Shown here one piece after another: positions 54,619-63,872 of a stretch of 64,000 nucleotides of DNA. How positions within the stretch are numbered: position 1 is the first letter of the stretch; the number at the start of each line of letters is the position of its first letter. Source of the DNA: Mesorhizobium metallidurans STM 2683. Lineage in GTDB: Bacteria > Pseudomonadota > Alphaproteobacteria > Rhizobiales > Rhizobiaceae. Made by a program: the position numbers and the translations under genes. Location: positions 1 to 64,000 of the forward strand of contig NZ_CAUM01000013.1 of NCBI RefSeq assembly GCF_000350085.1. The letters run 5' to 3'. The notes beneath the pieces are model-generated. The model was not told where the DNA came from. It did not search any database and was given only the letters and a program-made list of their open reading frames with translations.

Positions 54619-55539
54619 ATGAGCTTCTTTCCTGGAAATGACCCGCAGGCCGGCGATGCCTTCGCTAGCGACCAGATCGAATTGATGGTCATTCCAAACG
54701 CCAAGGATATTGGCGGCTTTCAGGTTCGCCGCGCTTTGCCGACAGCAAAGCGCCGGCTGGTCGGGCCTTTCATCTTCTTCGACCGCATGGGGCCGGCCAT
54801 CCTGCGGGCCGGCCAGGCGCTCGACGTGCGTCCGCATCCGCATATCGGCCTGTCGACGGTCACTTACCTGTTCGACGGCAAGATCAGGCACCGCGATTCG
54901 CTCGGCACCGAGATGGTGATCCAGCCCGGTGACGTGAATCTGATGACCGCCGGCCGCGGCATCGTCCATTCCGAGCGCACGCCGGAGGAGTTGCGCGGCG
55001 CGCCGATGTCGGTCTCGGGCTTGCAGACATGGCTGGCGCTGCCGGACGGCAAGGAAGAGGTGGCACCCCTCTTCGAGAACACGGCTGCATTGCACCTGCC
55101 CGAAATCGATGCCGATGGTGTCGGCGGACGTGTCGTCATTGGCGCGTTTTCCGGGCTGCGGTCTCCGGTAAGCGCCGCCTCGGAGACGCTCTATGCCGAT
55201 CTCTGGCTGGCGCCAGGCGCCATGGTGAAAATCCCGGCCGATGCCGAAGAGCGCGCCATCTACACGCTTGAAGGCGAGGTTTCGATTTCCAGTGACCGCT
55301 TTCCGGCCGAGCGGTTGCTGGTGTTCCGGCCCGGCGACGAAATTGTCGTGTCGTCGGAAGGCGGCGCTCATTTCATGTTGTTCGGCGGCGCCTCGCTCGG
55401 CTCAAAGCGCTATATCTGGTGGAATTTCGTCTCGTCGTCGAAGGAACGCATCGAACAGGCGAAAGAAGAATGGAAGACGGGGCGCTTCGATATCGTTCCG
55501 GGAGATGAGAAAGAATTCATTCCTTTGCCGGACAATTAG
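54619..55539 (+). CDS. Pirin family protein
   Basis: A 306-residue bicupin. The metal-binding cupin signature is RPHPHIGLSTVTYLFDGKIR (His-x-His) and GRGIVHSERTPEELRG in the first cupin, with a second cupin from about residue 200 lacking the His set. Some bacterial pirins have quercetinase activity, others bind regulators; the role here is unknown. GAGAGC precedes the ATG. It probably forms a short operon with the DUF2277 gene. Confidence 0.92.
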   Translation: MSFFPGNDPQAGDAFASDQIELMVIPNAKDIGGFQVRRALPTAKRRLVGPFIFFDRMGPAILRAGQALDVRPHPHIGLSTVTYLFDGKIRHRDSLGTEMVIQPGDVNLMTAGRGIVHSERTPEELRGAPMSVSGLQTWLALPDGKEEVAPLFENTAALHLPEIDADGVGGRVVIGAFSGLRSPVSAASETLYADLWLAPGAMVKIPADAEERAIYTLEGEVSISSDRFPAERLLVFRPGDEIVVSSEGGAHFMLFGGASLGSKRYIWWNFVSSSKERIEQAKEEWKTGRFDIVPGDEKEFIPLPDN

Positions 55540-55672
55540 AATGCGGCATCTTGGGTGCACCGAGCTCACTTTAACACTTGCAATACCGCGCCGCGTCACT
55601 GACACGCATTTACATTCGCCGGCCATCGGCCTATCTCGCGATGAACAAAAAGCCTGAGCAGGCCCATAACCA

Positions 55673-57586
55673 GTGAACGCAAAGCCCGATACGCCGCTTC
55701 TCGACAAGGTCCGCATTCCGGCCGACCTCAGGACGCTTGCCGAAAGCGAGCTGCCGCAGCTGGCGTCGGAGCTTCGCGCCGAGTTGATCGACGCCGTGTC
55801 CCACACCGGCGGACATCTTGGCGCCGGCCTTGGCGTGGTCGAACTGACGGTCGCGCTGCACTATGTCTTCAACACGCCGGATGACCGCCTGATCTGGGAC
55901 GTGGGCCATCAGGCCTATCCGCACAAGATCCTGACCGGCCGCCGCGACCGTATCCGCACCTTGCGGCAAGAGGGCGGCCTGTCCGGCTTTACCCGGCGTA
56001 CCGAGAGCGAATACGATCCGTTCGGCGCCGCGCACTCCTCGACCTCGATTTCCGCCGGCCTCGGCATGGCGATGGCGCGCGACCTCTGCGGCGGCCGCAA
56101 CAATGTCATTGCCGTCATCGGCGACGGCGCCATGTCGGCAGGCATGGCCTATGAAGCCATGAACAATGCCGGTGCGCTCGATGCCCGCCTTATCGTCATC
56201 CTGAACGATAACGACATGTCGATCGCTCCGCCGACGGGCGCGATGAGCGCCTATCTGGCCCGCCTTGCCTCCGGCAAGACCTATCTCGGCCTGCGCGATT
56301 TCGGCAAGAAGCTGACCTCCTATCTCGGCGAACGCGCCGACCGCGCCATCAAGCGGGCGGTCGAGCACGCACGCGGCTACGTCACCGGCGGCACGCTGTT
56401 CGAGGAGCTTGGGTTCTACCATATCGGCCCGATCGACGGGCACAATCTCGAGCACCTGATCCCGGTGCTGAAGAACGTCCGCGACAATGCGGACGGCCCG
56501 GTGCTGATCCATGTCGTGACCCAGAAGGGCAAGGGCTACGGGCCGGCCGAGGCTGCACCCGACAAGTATCACGGGGTCAACAAATTCGACGTCATCACCG
56601 GCGCGCAGGCCAAGGCGCCGGCGAACGCGCCAAGCTATACCAAGGTCTTTGCCGAAAGCCTGATCCAGGAGGCCCGCGAGGATGACCGCATCGTCGCCGT
56701 CACCGCCGCCATGCCGAACGGCACTGGTCTCGATCTCTTCGGCGAGGTGTTCCCGACAAGGACCTTCGATGTCGGCATTGCCGAGCAGCATGCGGTGACC
56801 TTCGCCGCCGGCCTTGCCACAGAGGGTTACAGGCCCTTTGCCGCGATCTATTCGACCTTCCTGCAGCGCGCCTACGACCAGGTCGTCCATGACGTGGCGA
56901 TCCAGAGCCTGCCGGTGCGCTTTCCGATCGACCGCGCCGGTTTCGTTGGCGCCGATGGCGCCACCCATTGCGGCGCCTTCGACACGACCTTTCTGGCGAC
57001 GCTGCCCGGTTTTGTTGTCATGGCGGCGGCCGATGAAGCGGAACTGCGTCACATGGTGCGCACGGCGGCAAGCTATGATGACGGCCCCATTGCCTTCCGC
57101 TATCCGCGCGGCAACGGCATCGGCGTCGACATGCCGGAGCGCGGCTCTGTGCTGGAAATCGGCAAGGGCCGCATCGTCAGGGAAGGTACCAAGGTCGCGT
57201 TGTTGTCCTTCGGCACGCGGTTGCAGGATTGCCTGGCTGCCGCGGACGAACTCGGCGCGGCGGGGCTTTCCACCACAGTTGCCGACGCCCGTTTCGCCAA
57301 GCCGCTCGACGAGGACATGATTCGGCGGCTGGTGCGCTCGCACGAGGTGCTGGTGACCGTCGAAGAAGGCGCGGTCGGCGGCTTTGCCAGTCACGTGCTG
57401 CAATTCCTCGCCCATGAAGGCTTGCTGGAAAGTGGCCTCAAGGTACGCCCGCTGGTGCTGCCCGACGTCTTCACCGATCACGCCAAGCCTGAAAAGATGT
57501 ATGCCGACGCCGGGCTCGACTCGACCGGCATCGTGCGCACGGTCTTCGTCGCCCTTGGACACGCCGCCAGCGCGCAGCGCGCCTGA
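55673..57586 (+). CDS. dxs: 1-deoxy-D-xylulose-5-phosphate synthase
   Basis: First enzyme of the non-mevalonate isoprenoid pathway, thiamine diphosphate dependent, 637 residues. The ThDP site is in [20 protein letters not shown] with [15 protein letters not shown]; the His of [20 protein letters not shown] is catalytic; the transketolase pyrimidine domain is at residues 310-480 ([20 protein letters not shown]). GTG at 55673 is the start. Its product chain feeds the polyprenyl synthase at 2.1 kb. Confidence 0.96.
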   Translation: MNAKPDTPLLDKVRIPADLRTLAESELPQLASELRAELIDAVSHTGGHLGAGLGVVELTVALHYVFNTPDDRLIWDVGHQAYPHKILTGRRDRIRTLRQEGGLSGFTRRTESEYDPFGAAHSSTSISAGLGMAMARDLCGGRNNVIAVIGDGAMSAGMAYEAMNNAGALDARLIVILNDNDMSIAPPTGAMSAYLARLASGKTYLGLRDFGKKLTSYLGERADRAIKRAVEHARGYVTGGTLFEELGFYHIGPIDGHNLEHLIPVLKNVRDNADGPVLIHVVTQKGKGYGPAEAAPDKYHGVNKFDVITGAQAKAPANAPSYTKVFAESLIQEAREDDRIVAVTAAMPNGTGLDLFGEVFPTRTFDVGIAEQHAVTFAAGLATEGYRPFAAIYSTFLQRAYDQVVHDVAIQSLPVRFPIDRAGFVGADGATHCGAFDTTFLATLPGFVVMAAADEAELRHMVRTAASYDDGPIAFRYPRGNGIGVDMPERGSVLEIGKGRIVREGTKVALLSFGTRLQDCLAAADELGAAGLSTTVADARFAKPLDEDMIRRLVRSHEVLVTVEEGAVGGFASHVLQFLAHEGLLESGLKVRPLVLPDVFTDHAKPEKMYADAGLDSTGIVRTVFVALGHAASAQRA

Positions 57587-57734
57587 TTCAAAACCTCAAC
57601 TGCTTGAATCGATTTGCCGGCGAACAATGGTAACCTGTTGTTCACGCTGCCGTTTGGCGTTTTGCTTACTGTGTCTCTTGGCCGTTTTTCAACGGCGCCC
57701 TGCTAAAGTCTGATCAGGCAGGGAGACCAACACA

Positions 57735-58136
57735 ATGAGAACGCTTCTGTGTGGCGTGGCGCTTCTGGCTGCCGTCGCCACGCCGGCCGTCGCCGAAACG
57801 CCCTATGACCGCAATCTCGAAAAGGCGGCGGTGGGCATCGTCGCCGGCAAGATGGGCGATATCCGCGGCGGCTTTTCCTATAAGCAGACGCCGCAATTGG
57901 TCGTCGTGCCCGAAGCCGCGTCGCCGCCTGTCTCCACCGATCGTCCACGCAGGCAAGCTCCGGCGACCAGGGCAACGGTCTGGCACCAGCTATTGAGCGC
58001 CCGGTTTCGCGGAGGCTCTCGCCCTCGCATTTTGCCGGGCTGGGTGCGATATTCAACACGCTGCGGCGCCGGTCCGCGTTCTCTCGCTCCAATATCCTTG
58101 CCTTCCTGGCCGGCTTTCGCCAATGAAGGTCGATGA
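57735..58136 (+). CDS. Secreted hypothetical protein
   Basis: A frame of 133 residues with a clear signal peptide (MRTLLCGVALLAAVATPAVA). The first 40 mature residues (ETPYDRNLEKAAVGIVAGKM, then GDIRGGFSYKQTPQLVVVPE) look like a natural small exported protein; the remainder (about residue 75 onward) is Arg/Pro/Trp-rich and may be a chance extension, for example after a frameshift. The stop overlaps the tlyA start by four bases. AGGGAG lies upstream. No family recognised. Confidence 0.55.
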   Translation: MRTLLCGVALLAAVATPAVAETPYDRNLEKAAVGIVAGKMGDIRGGFSYKQTPQLVVVPEAASPPVSTDRPRRQAPATRATVWHQLLSARFRGGSRPRILPGWVRYSTRCGAGPRSLAPISLPSWPAFANEGR

Positions 58137-58897
58137 ATCCCCCCGTGCCAGCCAGCATACGCCAGCGGCTTGACGAACTGCTCGTCCAGCGCGGGCTGTT
58201 TCCCAGCCGCTCGCGTGCCCGCGACGCCATCGAGCGCGGCACCGTGACCGTCGACGGCATCGTTGCCCGCAAGCCCGGCCAGACCGCCTTACCCGACTGT
58301 CGCATCACCATCGACGATCCGGCACAGGCCTATGTTTCGCGCGCGGCGCTGAAGCTGATCGCCGGGCTTGACCATTTCCGCCTCGATCCCTCGGGCAGCG
58401 AAGCGCTCGATGTCGGCGCCTCGACCGGTGGCTTCACCCAGGTGCTGCTCGAACGCGGCGCGGCCCATGTCACGGCGATCGATGTCGGCCATGGCCAGAT
58501 CCATCCGGACGTTTCGGGCGATCCTCGGGTCACCGTCATCGAGGGCCTCAACGCTCGTGAACTGTTGGCCAATGATCTTGCCGGCCGTGTTCCGGATTTC
58601 ATCGTCTGCGATGTCAGCTTCATTTCGTTGAAGCTGGCCTTGCCGCCGGCGCTCGAACTGGCAGGGAAAGGTGCGCGCGCGCTGCTGCTGGTCAAACCGC
58701 AGTTCGAGGCCGGCCGCGCGGCAATCGGCAAGGGCGGCTTGCTTAAGGATCCCTTCGATGCCGCGCGTGTCGCCGGCCTGCTCGGGGATTGGCTGGACGG
58801 CATTCCCGGCTGGCGCTCGCTTGGGCTGAACCTGTCGCCGATCGAGGGCAGCGACGGCAATCGGGAGTTCCTGCTCGCCGGGATCAAGGACCGATGA
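58133..58897 (+). CDS. tlyA: TlyA-family rRNA 2'-O-methyltransferase
   Basis: A 254-residue protein with an N-terminal S4 RNA-binding domain (IRQRLDELLVQRGLFPSRSR, then AIERGTVTVDG) and a C-terminal FtsJ-like methyltransferase (SEALDVGASTGGFTQVLLER, catalytic-region VSFISLKLALPPALELAG). TlyA proteins methylate ribosomal RNA at cytidine 2'-O; some are also called hemolysins. The stop overlaps the next gene's ATG (ATGA), so the two methyltransferase genes are coupled. Confidence 0.92.
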   Translation: MNPPVPASIRQRLDELLVQRGLFPSRSRARDAIERGTVTVDGIVARKPGQTALPDCRITIDDPAQAYVSRAALKLIAGLDHFRLDPSGSEALDVGASTGGFTQVLLERGAAHVTAIDVGHGQIHPDVSGDPRVTVIEGLNARELLANDLAGRVPDFIVCDVSFISLKLALPPALELAGKGARALLLVKPQFEAGRAAIGKGGLLKDPFDAARVAGLLGDWLDGIPGWRSLGLNLSPIEGSDGNREFLLAGIKDR

Positions 58898-60135
58898 GCG
58901 CGCGCTTCACCATCGCAAGGCTGGGCTCCCAGGGCGACGGCGTCGCCGAGACCGACAGCGGCGAGGTTTTCATTCCCTTCACGCTGCCCGGCGAAACCGT
59001 AACCGCAGCGCGCGAAAAGGATCGCGCCACGCTGATGTCGGTGCTGGAGGCCTCGCCGCTCAGGATCGACCCGGCCTGCCGGCATTTCACCGAATGCGGC
59101 GGTTGCGCCATCCAGCATTTCGAGGCGGACTCCTATGACAGGTGGAAGCGCGACAAGGTCGTGCACGCGCTGAAGAGCAAGGGCATTGCTTGCGCCGTCG
59201 GCGCGCTGGTGCCATGTCCGCCGCGGACACGCCGCCGCGTCGTCTTCAGTGCGCGGCGCACGGAGGCCGGCATGCGGCTCGGTTTCGTCCGCGCATTGTC
59301 GTCAGAGATCATTCCAATCGAGGAATGTCCGATCTCGCTGCCCGGCATCGTCGCCGCGCTCGACCGCTTGAAGACCCTCGCCGGGCTGATCTGCACAACG
59401 ACCAAATCGTTCCACATGACGGTGACAGTCACCGGCTCCGGCCTCGATGTCGCGGCTCACGATTCCGGCAAGCTCGGCGGCAACCAGCGCCGCGTCGCTT
59501 CCAACTTCGTCATCGCCGAGGGGTTGGCCAGGCTGTCGATCGACGGCGAGATCATTATCGAACCGAAGAAACCGGTCGTCCTGTTTGGTGGTGTCGCCGT
59601 CGCGGTGCCGCCGGGCGCCTTCCTGCAGGCCACCGAGGCCGCCGAGCAGACAATGGCCGGCATCGTCGGTCAGCATCTGTCGCGCGCGAGAAAAGTCGCC
59701 GATCTCTTCGCCGGTTGCGGCAGCTTTGCGCTACGCCTGGCGGCAAAGTCGGAAGTCCATGCCGTGGAAGGCGATGCACCGGCCCTTGCGGCGCTCGACA
59801 AGGCGTTCCGTTTCGCCAGCGGCCTGAAGCGGGTAACCAGTGAGCGCCGCGACCTGTTCAGGCGTCCGCTTACGTTCAAGGAGTTGAACGCCTTCGACGG
59901 TCTTGTCTTCGATCCGCCGCGCGCGGGTGCGGAAGACCAGTCGAAGCAGATCGCCCGTTCCGACGTGCCCTATGTCGCCGCGGTGTCCTGCAATCCGGTC
60001 ACGCTGGCCAGGGACCTGCGCATCCTCATCGACGGCGGCTATGCCTTGAAAAGCGTGACGCCGATCGACCAGTTCCTCTGGTCGCCGCATGTCGAGGCCG
60101 TCGCGCTGCTGGAGAAGCCGAGGCGAAGGCGATAA
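58894..60135 (+). CDS. 23S rRNA (uracil-5-)-methyltransferase, RumA/RlmD family
   Basis: A 413-residue SAM-dependent RNA methyltransferase. An N-terminal TRAM-like part (RLGSQGDGVAETDSGEVFIP) is followed by Fe-S ligands CRHFTECGGC and the Cys of PIEECPIS. The SAM motif is VADLFAGCGSFALRLA, and the catalytic Cys is in YVAAVSCNPVTLARDL after FDPPRAGAEDQ. The exact uracil methylated (747, 1939 or other) cannot be fixed by eye. Overlaps tlyA by four bases. Confidence 0.92.
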   Translation: MSARFTIARLGSQGDGVAETDSGEVFIPFTLPGETVTAAREKDRATLMSVLEASPLRIDPACRHFTECGGCAIQHFEADSYDRWKRDKVVHALKSKGIACAVGALVPCPPRTRRRVVFSARRTEAGMRLGFVRALSSEIIPIEECPISLPGIVAALDRLKTLAGLICTTTKSFHMTVTVTGSGLDVAAHDSGKLGGNQRRVASNFVIAEGLARLSIDGEIIIEPKKPVVLFGGVAVAVPPGAFLQATEAAEQTMAGIVGQHLSRARKVADLFAGCGSFALRLAAKSEVHAVEGDAPALAALDKAFRFASGLKRVTSERRDLFRRPLTFKELNAFDGLVFDPPRAGAEDQSKQIARSDVPYVAAVSCNPVTLARDLRILIDGGYALKSVTPIDQFLWSPHVEAVALLEKPRRRR

Positions 60136-60136
60136 C

Positions 60137-60169
60137 GCGCGTCGCGTTGAACGGCTTTGCGAGACGCGC
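60137..60169. terminator. Hairpin repeat after the rRNA methyltransferase
   Basis: GCGCGTC (60137-60143) pairs with GACGCGC (60163-60169) just after the stop codon, followed by CTTGTTTTTTGC with a run of six T. It can act as an intrinsic terminator and resembles a frequent rhizobial intergenic repeat. Confidence 0.6.
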
Positions 60170-60245
60170 TCTATTCTTGTTTTTTGCATGTTGCGTGTGC
60201 TGACCGAATCGGGCATATTGCACGCTAGGGTAGAGAGAAATAAAA

Positions 60246-60530
60246 ATGTTTTCATCAGGGGTTGCGGCTGAGATTTTGGGTGCCGCTTTGTTCATGGCGG
60301 TCACCGGTGCGCTGATCGGGTGGCTTTTGAGAAAGGTCACCCGCATCGGGCTGTTACCATCCTATGCGCTTGGCATCGCGGTCATGACATTTGTCGGCGC
60401 TGCGCTCTATGTCTCCGGCCAGGATGGGGCTGTCGACTACCTGAGTGCCTGGATCAGGCAAGCGATCGGCGGTGTTGTCGGCTTCCTGATCCTCTATGCG
60501 ACGTCGCGTAGATCCGTCAGCAAGACGTAA
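60246..60530 (+). CDS. Small membrane protein
   Basis: A 94-residue protein with three hydrophobic segments (VAAEILGAALFMAVTGALIG, LLPSYALGIAVMTFVGAALY, and AIGGVVGFLILYATS) separated by a basic RKVTR turn and a GQDGAVDYLSAW loop. No family recognised. The ATG lacks a strong ribosome binding site (GAGAGAAATAAAA lies upstream). Hydrophobic pattern and length make it credible as a real small membrane protein. Confidence 0.65.
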   Translation: MFSSGVAAEILGAALFMAVTGALIGWLLRKVTRIGLLPSYALGIAVMTFVGAALYVSGQDGAVDYLSAWIRQAIGGVVGFLILYATSRRSVSKT

Positions 60531-60587
60531 GCCGCTCGCACGAGGTCGGAAGCCTCGGGCCAACCTGTTCCTGGTTCGCCGGGGCCG

Positions 60588-60977
60588 CTACGCTTCTTGC
60601 ACGCCGTGATGTCCGACCGCCTTTGCGGCCTTGACGAACTTGCGGTCAAAGGTCGCGAAGCCAGTGCAGTGAGCGGACTTGCCCAGATGCAGCGCATCGG
60701 CGAAATCCATCCCCTTCTCTGAGAGGTCGAGCGCAGAAGACACGATCGCCCCGTCTTCTACATTCACTGTGGGAAGCCCACTAAACGCGCGTAGTGTACG
60801 CGCGATTTCGGGTGGCGCATAATCATAGGTGCTTCGCAACACCCAATCGACTTCCAAGATCACCGTGACGGCGACAAAGATCGGCTGGCTGTCGATCAGC
60901 GACCGGGCGCGAGGAGACTGCGTCGGGTGATCGCCCGTCAGGTAGCGGACGATCAGGTTGGTATCAATCGCGAGCAT
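60588..60977 (-). CDS. vapC: PIN-domain toxin (VapC family)
   Basis: A 129-residue PIN-domain ribonuclease. Catalytic acids are in LAIDTNLIVRYLTGD (first Asp), VTVILEVDWVLR (Glu), and KGMDFADALHLGKSAHCTGF (third and fourth Asp), with FATFDRKFVKAAK at the end. VapC toxins cut tRNA or rRNA. ATG 60977 lies 14 bases inside the antitoxin gene, the usual coupled layout. Confidence 0.92.
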   Translation of the reverse strand: MLAIDTNLIVRYLTGDHPTQSPRARSLIDSQPIFVAVTVILEVDWVLRSTYDYAPPEIARTLRAFSGLPTVNVEDGAIVSSALDLSEKGMDFADALHLGKSAHCTGFATFDRKFVKAAKAVGHHGVQEA

Positions 60978-61239
60978 GGCGCCGCCGTGCTTCGGCAAGC
61001 ACCCCTGCGTCCATTTCTTCCAGCGTCTTCGGCCTGCCTTTATGGGGCAGGGATCCAAAAACGTCCTCTGGCCGCGTCTCGGCGAAGACTGGCGCAGGCT
61101 TCAGCAGTACACCCTCTGGAGTATCTTCCACGAGAAGGCGTGTGCCGGCGTCCCATTCCCTCCGTTTCCGGATCGCACTGGGCAGAATGACCTGTCCCTT
61201 GGTCGAGACGGTGGTAATGAGCTTTTCCGTAGCAGCCAT
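60964..61239 (-). CDS. vapB: AbrB/MazE-type antitoxin (VapB)
   Basis: A 91-residue antitoxin. The AbrB/MazE/SpoVT swapped-hairpin domain is ITTVSTKGQVILPSAIRKRR and EWDAGTRLLVEDTPEGVLLK; the C-terminal stretch (KTLEEMDAGVLAEARRRHAR) would bind the PIN toxin. Type II module; binds its own promoter in known cases. No clear palindrome is seen in the 135 bases upstream. Confidence 0.9.
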   Translation of the reverse strand: MAATEKLITTVSTKGQVILPSAIRKRREWDAGTRLLVEDTPEGVLLKPAPVFAETRPEDVFGSLPHKGRPKTLEEMDAGVLAEARRRHARD

Positions 61240-61374
61240 CTTGGCTCGCCCTTAGATGTAAGACAAACGTAAGCTAGCCGAGGTTCGCGCCACGTTCAAG
61301 ACGCAAGCTACGCCTGCTTGACGCAATGGAGAGGCAGGCAGCCGAATTTGATGTTCGGATGACGACCGCCCCCA

Positions 61375-62787
61375 TTAAACCCTGGTGCCACCCACCGTCA
61401 TCTGATTCATCCTGAGATGCGGCTGGCCGACGCCGACAGGCACGCCCTGTCCGGCCTTGCCGCACATGCCGATGCCATTGTCGAGCTTCATGTCGTTGCC
61501 GATCATCGAAACGCGATGCATGGCGTCCGGGCCGTTGCCGATCAGCATGGCGCCCTTGATCGGCTGCGTCACCTTGCCGTTCTCGATCATGTAGGCCTCG
61601 GTGCAGCCGAACACGAACTTGCCCGAGGTGATGTCGACCTGGCCACCGCCGAAGGAGACGGCATAGATGCCGTTCTTGACCGAGGCGACGATCTCTTCCG
61701 GCTGCATGTCGCCCGAAGTCATGTAGGTGTTGGTCATGCGCGGCATCGGCTGATGCGCATAGCCCTCGCGCCTTCCGTTGCCGGTCGCCTTCATGCCCAT
61801 CAGCCGGGCGTTCTGGCGATCCTGCATGTAGCCGACGAGCTTGCCGTCCTCGATCAGCACATTGCGGGCCGAGGGCGTGCCTTCGTCGTCGACGGTCAGC
61901 GAGCCGCGCCGTTCGGGCAAGGTGCCGTCGTCGACGACGGTAACGCCCTTAGCGGCCACCTGCTGGCCCATCAGACCGGCGAAGGCCGAGGTCTTCTTGC
62001 GGTTGAAATCGCCCTCCAGCCCGTGGCCGACGGCCTCGTGCAGCATGACGCCCGGCCAGCCGCTGGACAGCACGATGTCGAACGTGCCGGCAGGCGCCGG
62101 AATGGCCTCGAGATTGACCAGCGCCTGGCGCAGCGCCTCCTTGGCCGCGTGCTTCCAACTCTCCTCGACCAGAAACTCGCCAAACGCCTTACGACCGCCC
62201 ATGCCGTAGGAGCCGCTCTCCTGGCGGTCGCCATTGCCGACCACCACCGACACGTTGATCCTGACCAGCGGGCGGATATCGCGCACCACCTGGCCGTCGG
62301 CGCGCACGATCTCGACATGCTGCCAGGAGGCGGCGAGCGAGGCCGTCACCTGCCGCACGCGCGGATCCTCGGCGCGCAGCCAGGCGTCGATTTCCTGCAG
62401 CAGCTTGGCCTTGGCCTCGAAGGAGGGCGAGGGGATGGGGTTATCTTCGCCATAGAGATGGCGGTTGGTGCGGGCGGGGGCGGCGGCAAGCGTGCCGGAA
62501 TAGCCGCCCTTGACCGTTGAAACGGCGTCCGCCGCGCGCAGCAGCGAGGCCTCGGAAAGATCGCTGGAATGCGCGTAGCCGCTGGCCTCGCCGGCAACCG
62601 CGCGCAGCCCAAAACCCTGGTCGGTGTTGAAATTGGCGGTCTTCAGCCGGCCATTGTCGAACATCAGCGCTTCGCTCTCGCTGTATTCGAGAAACAGTTC
62701 GCCGTCGTCGGCGCCATTGATGGTCTCACTGACGATCTCCTTGATGCGGTCGTCGGAAATGTCGAATTGGCCGATCAGGCTGTTCAT
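61375..62787 (-). CDS. tldD: Metalloprotease TldD
   Basis: A 470-residue protease subunit that works with PmbA/TldE in peptide maturation and degradation. The zinc motif is VMLHEAVGHGLEGDFNRK (HExxxH) at about residue 260, with the family segments DNGRLKTANFNTDQGFGLRA and TNTYMTSGDMQPEEIVASV, and GMCGKAGQGVPVGVGQPHLR at the end. ATG 62787 is chosen; the frame extends upstream without support. pmbA is not in the window. Next to ialB and coxB, an order known from rhizobia. Confidence 0.95.
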   Translation of the reverse strand: MNSLIGQFDISDDRIKEIVSETINGADDGELFLEYSESEALMFDNGRLKTANFNTDQGFGLRAVAGEASGYAHSSDLSEASLLRAADAVSTVKGGYSGTLAAAPARTNRHLYGEDNPIPSPSFEAKAKLLQEIDAWLRAEDPRVRQVTASLAASWQHVEIVRADGQVVRDIRPLVRINVSVVVGNGDRQESGSYGMGGRKAFGEFLVEESWKHAAKEALRQALVNLEAIPAPAGTFDIVLSSGWPGVMLHEAVGHGLEGDFNRKKTSAFAGLMGQQVAAKGVTVVDDGTLPERRGSLTVDDEGTPSARNVLIEDGKLVGYMQDRQNARLMGMKATGNGRREGYAHQPMPRMTNTYMTSGDMQPEEIVASVKNGIYAVSFGGGQVDITSGKFVFGCTEAYMIENGKVTQPIKGAMLIGNGPDAMHRVSMIGNDMKLDNGIGMCGKAGQGVPVGVGQPHLRMNQMTVGGTRV

Positions 62788-62923
62788 GGCAGGTCCATTC
62801 ATGGGAAGAATTGGTCGTCGTTCCCTACGATGTAGGCGCGAAGACACGCTCAGACAATCGGCAAAGACGCCAAACACGGCTGCGCCAGTTCATCGTCAAG
62901 GACTTGGATGCGGAACCCAGATT

Positions 62924-63508
62924 TCAGGGCAGGGCGGCGAAGCCGTCGGCAAAACCCTTGAGGTCGACGGGAATGCCGATGCCTTCTTCCGGCGTCTGGA
63001 AGACGATGAAGGTGGCCGAGGTGCCGCTCTTCAGCGTGTCGAGCAGCGGTTTTTCAAGAATGACCTCGGCGTAACAGCCATCCTGGAAGCAACGCACGAA
63101 ATAGGCGCGGCCGATATCCTTGCCGTCGACATTGAGACCGAGCCCGTTGGGCAACAGCACGCCGAGCGGCGCCAGCACGCGCAGGATCTCGGCCTTGTTG
63201 TCGGCGGTGCGCAGCACGACGACGGAAAGCCCCATTTCGGGGCGGTCCTCGGCGACGACATTCTGCATCATCACGCATTGTTCTGAAGTCGCGCCGGCCG
63301 GCGTGTCGCAGATGATCGACCACGCGCCATGCGTCGACTTGACCGTGCCGCTTGGCTGCGCGGCGCTGGCCTGGCCGATGCCGGACAAGCCCCCCGACAG
63401 GCCAATGCCAAACGCTGCGAGAAAGACGAACTTCGCCAAGGTTCTCGAATACCCAAGTCTCGAATACCCAAGTCTCGAAAGCCCAAGTCTCGAAAGCCCA
63501 GAGGTCAT
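62924..63508 (-). CDS. Invasion-associated locus B (IalB) family protein
   Basis: A 194-residue exported protein. Before the signal peptide core (FVFLAAFGIGLSGGLSGIGQ) lies an unusual repeat, GLSRLGLSRLGYSRLGYSR, encoded by four 15-base units. The mature part carries the IalB pattern: STHGAWSIICDTPAGATSEQ, VMMQNVVAEDRPEMGLSVVV, and PLGVLLPNGLGLNVDGKD with YFVRCFQDGCYAEV cysteines. IalB-type proteins are periplasmic or surface-linked. GGAG precedes the ATG at 63508. Confidence 0.9.
   Translation of the reverse strand: MTSGLSRLGLSRLGYSRLGYSRTLAKFVFLAAFGIGLSGGLSGIGQASAAQPSGTVKSTHGAWSIICDTPAGATSEQCVMMQNVVAEDRPEMGLSVVVLRTADNKAEILRVLAPLGVLLPNGLGLNVDGKDIGRAYFVRCFQDGCYAEVILEKPLLDTLKSGTSATFIVFQTPEEGIGIPVDLKGFADGFAALP
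63444..63503. repeat. 15-base tandem repeat at the start of the IalB gene
   Basis: Four units CTCGAATACCCAAGT, CTCGAATACCCAAGT, CTCGAAAGCCCAAGT and CTCGAAAGCCCAGAG run in tandem, each coding five residues in the N-region before the signal peptide. Repeat number can change without changing the frame. Confidence 0.9.
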
Positions 63509-63529
63509 GACGGCTCCATTGCGAATCAC

Positions 63530-63872
63530 GGCACTTTAAGCCGCGCCAAGGCCAAGTAAAGGATGAGACCGCTGCCGGTCTGCCCCGATCTGGGCGTTTA
63601 TGCGCTTTTCCCTAGCAAATTCGCCCGAATTGCGACCGCCCGGCGCATCGCTCCGGAGCAGTCGCTGCTGTTCACGCGCCGGTGATCGGTGGAGGGCGTT
63701 TTGTCACCCCGACGGCGCGGCCGGGGCTTGCGCGCAAAAATGCCGCACGGTTTCCTCCGCTCCTTTCTTGCGGAGGGAAATAGAGTATGGTTTGAACCAC
63801 CCTTGGGACTGTCCGGGATTCCCGTCCCGTCCTGTTCGATAGTCTTGCGGTCCGATCGCGAGGAACTGGGAG
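63530..63872. other. Intergenic region before coxB
   Basis: 343 bases between ialB and coxB. It holds the promoter and leader of the cytochrome oxidase operon and a small hairpin CTCCGC/GCGGAG near 63757. No gene is recognised on either strand. Confidence 0.5.
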
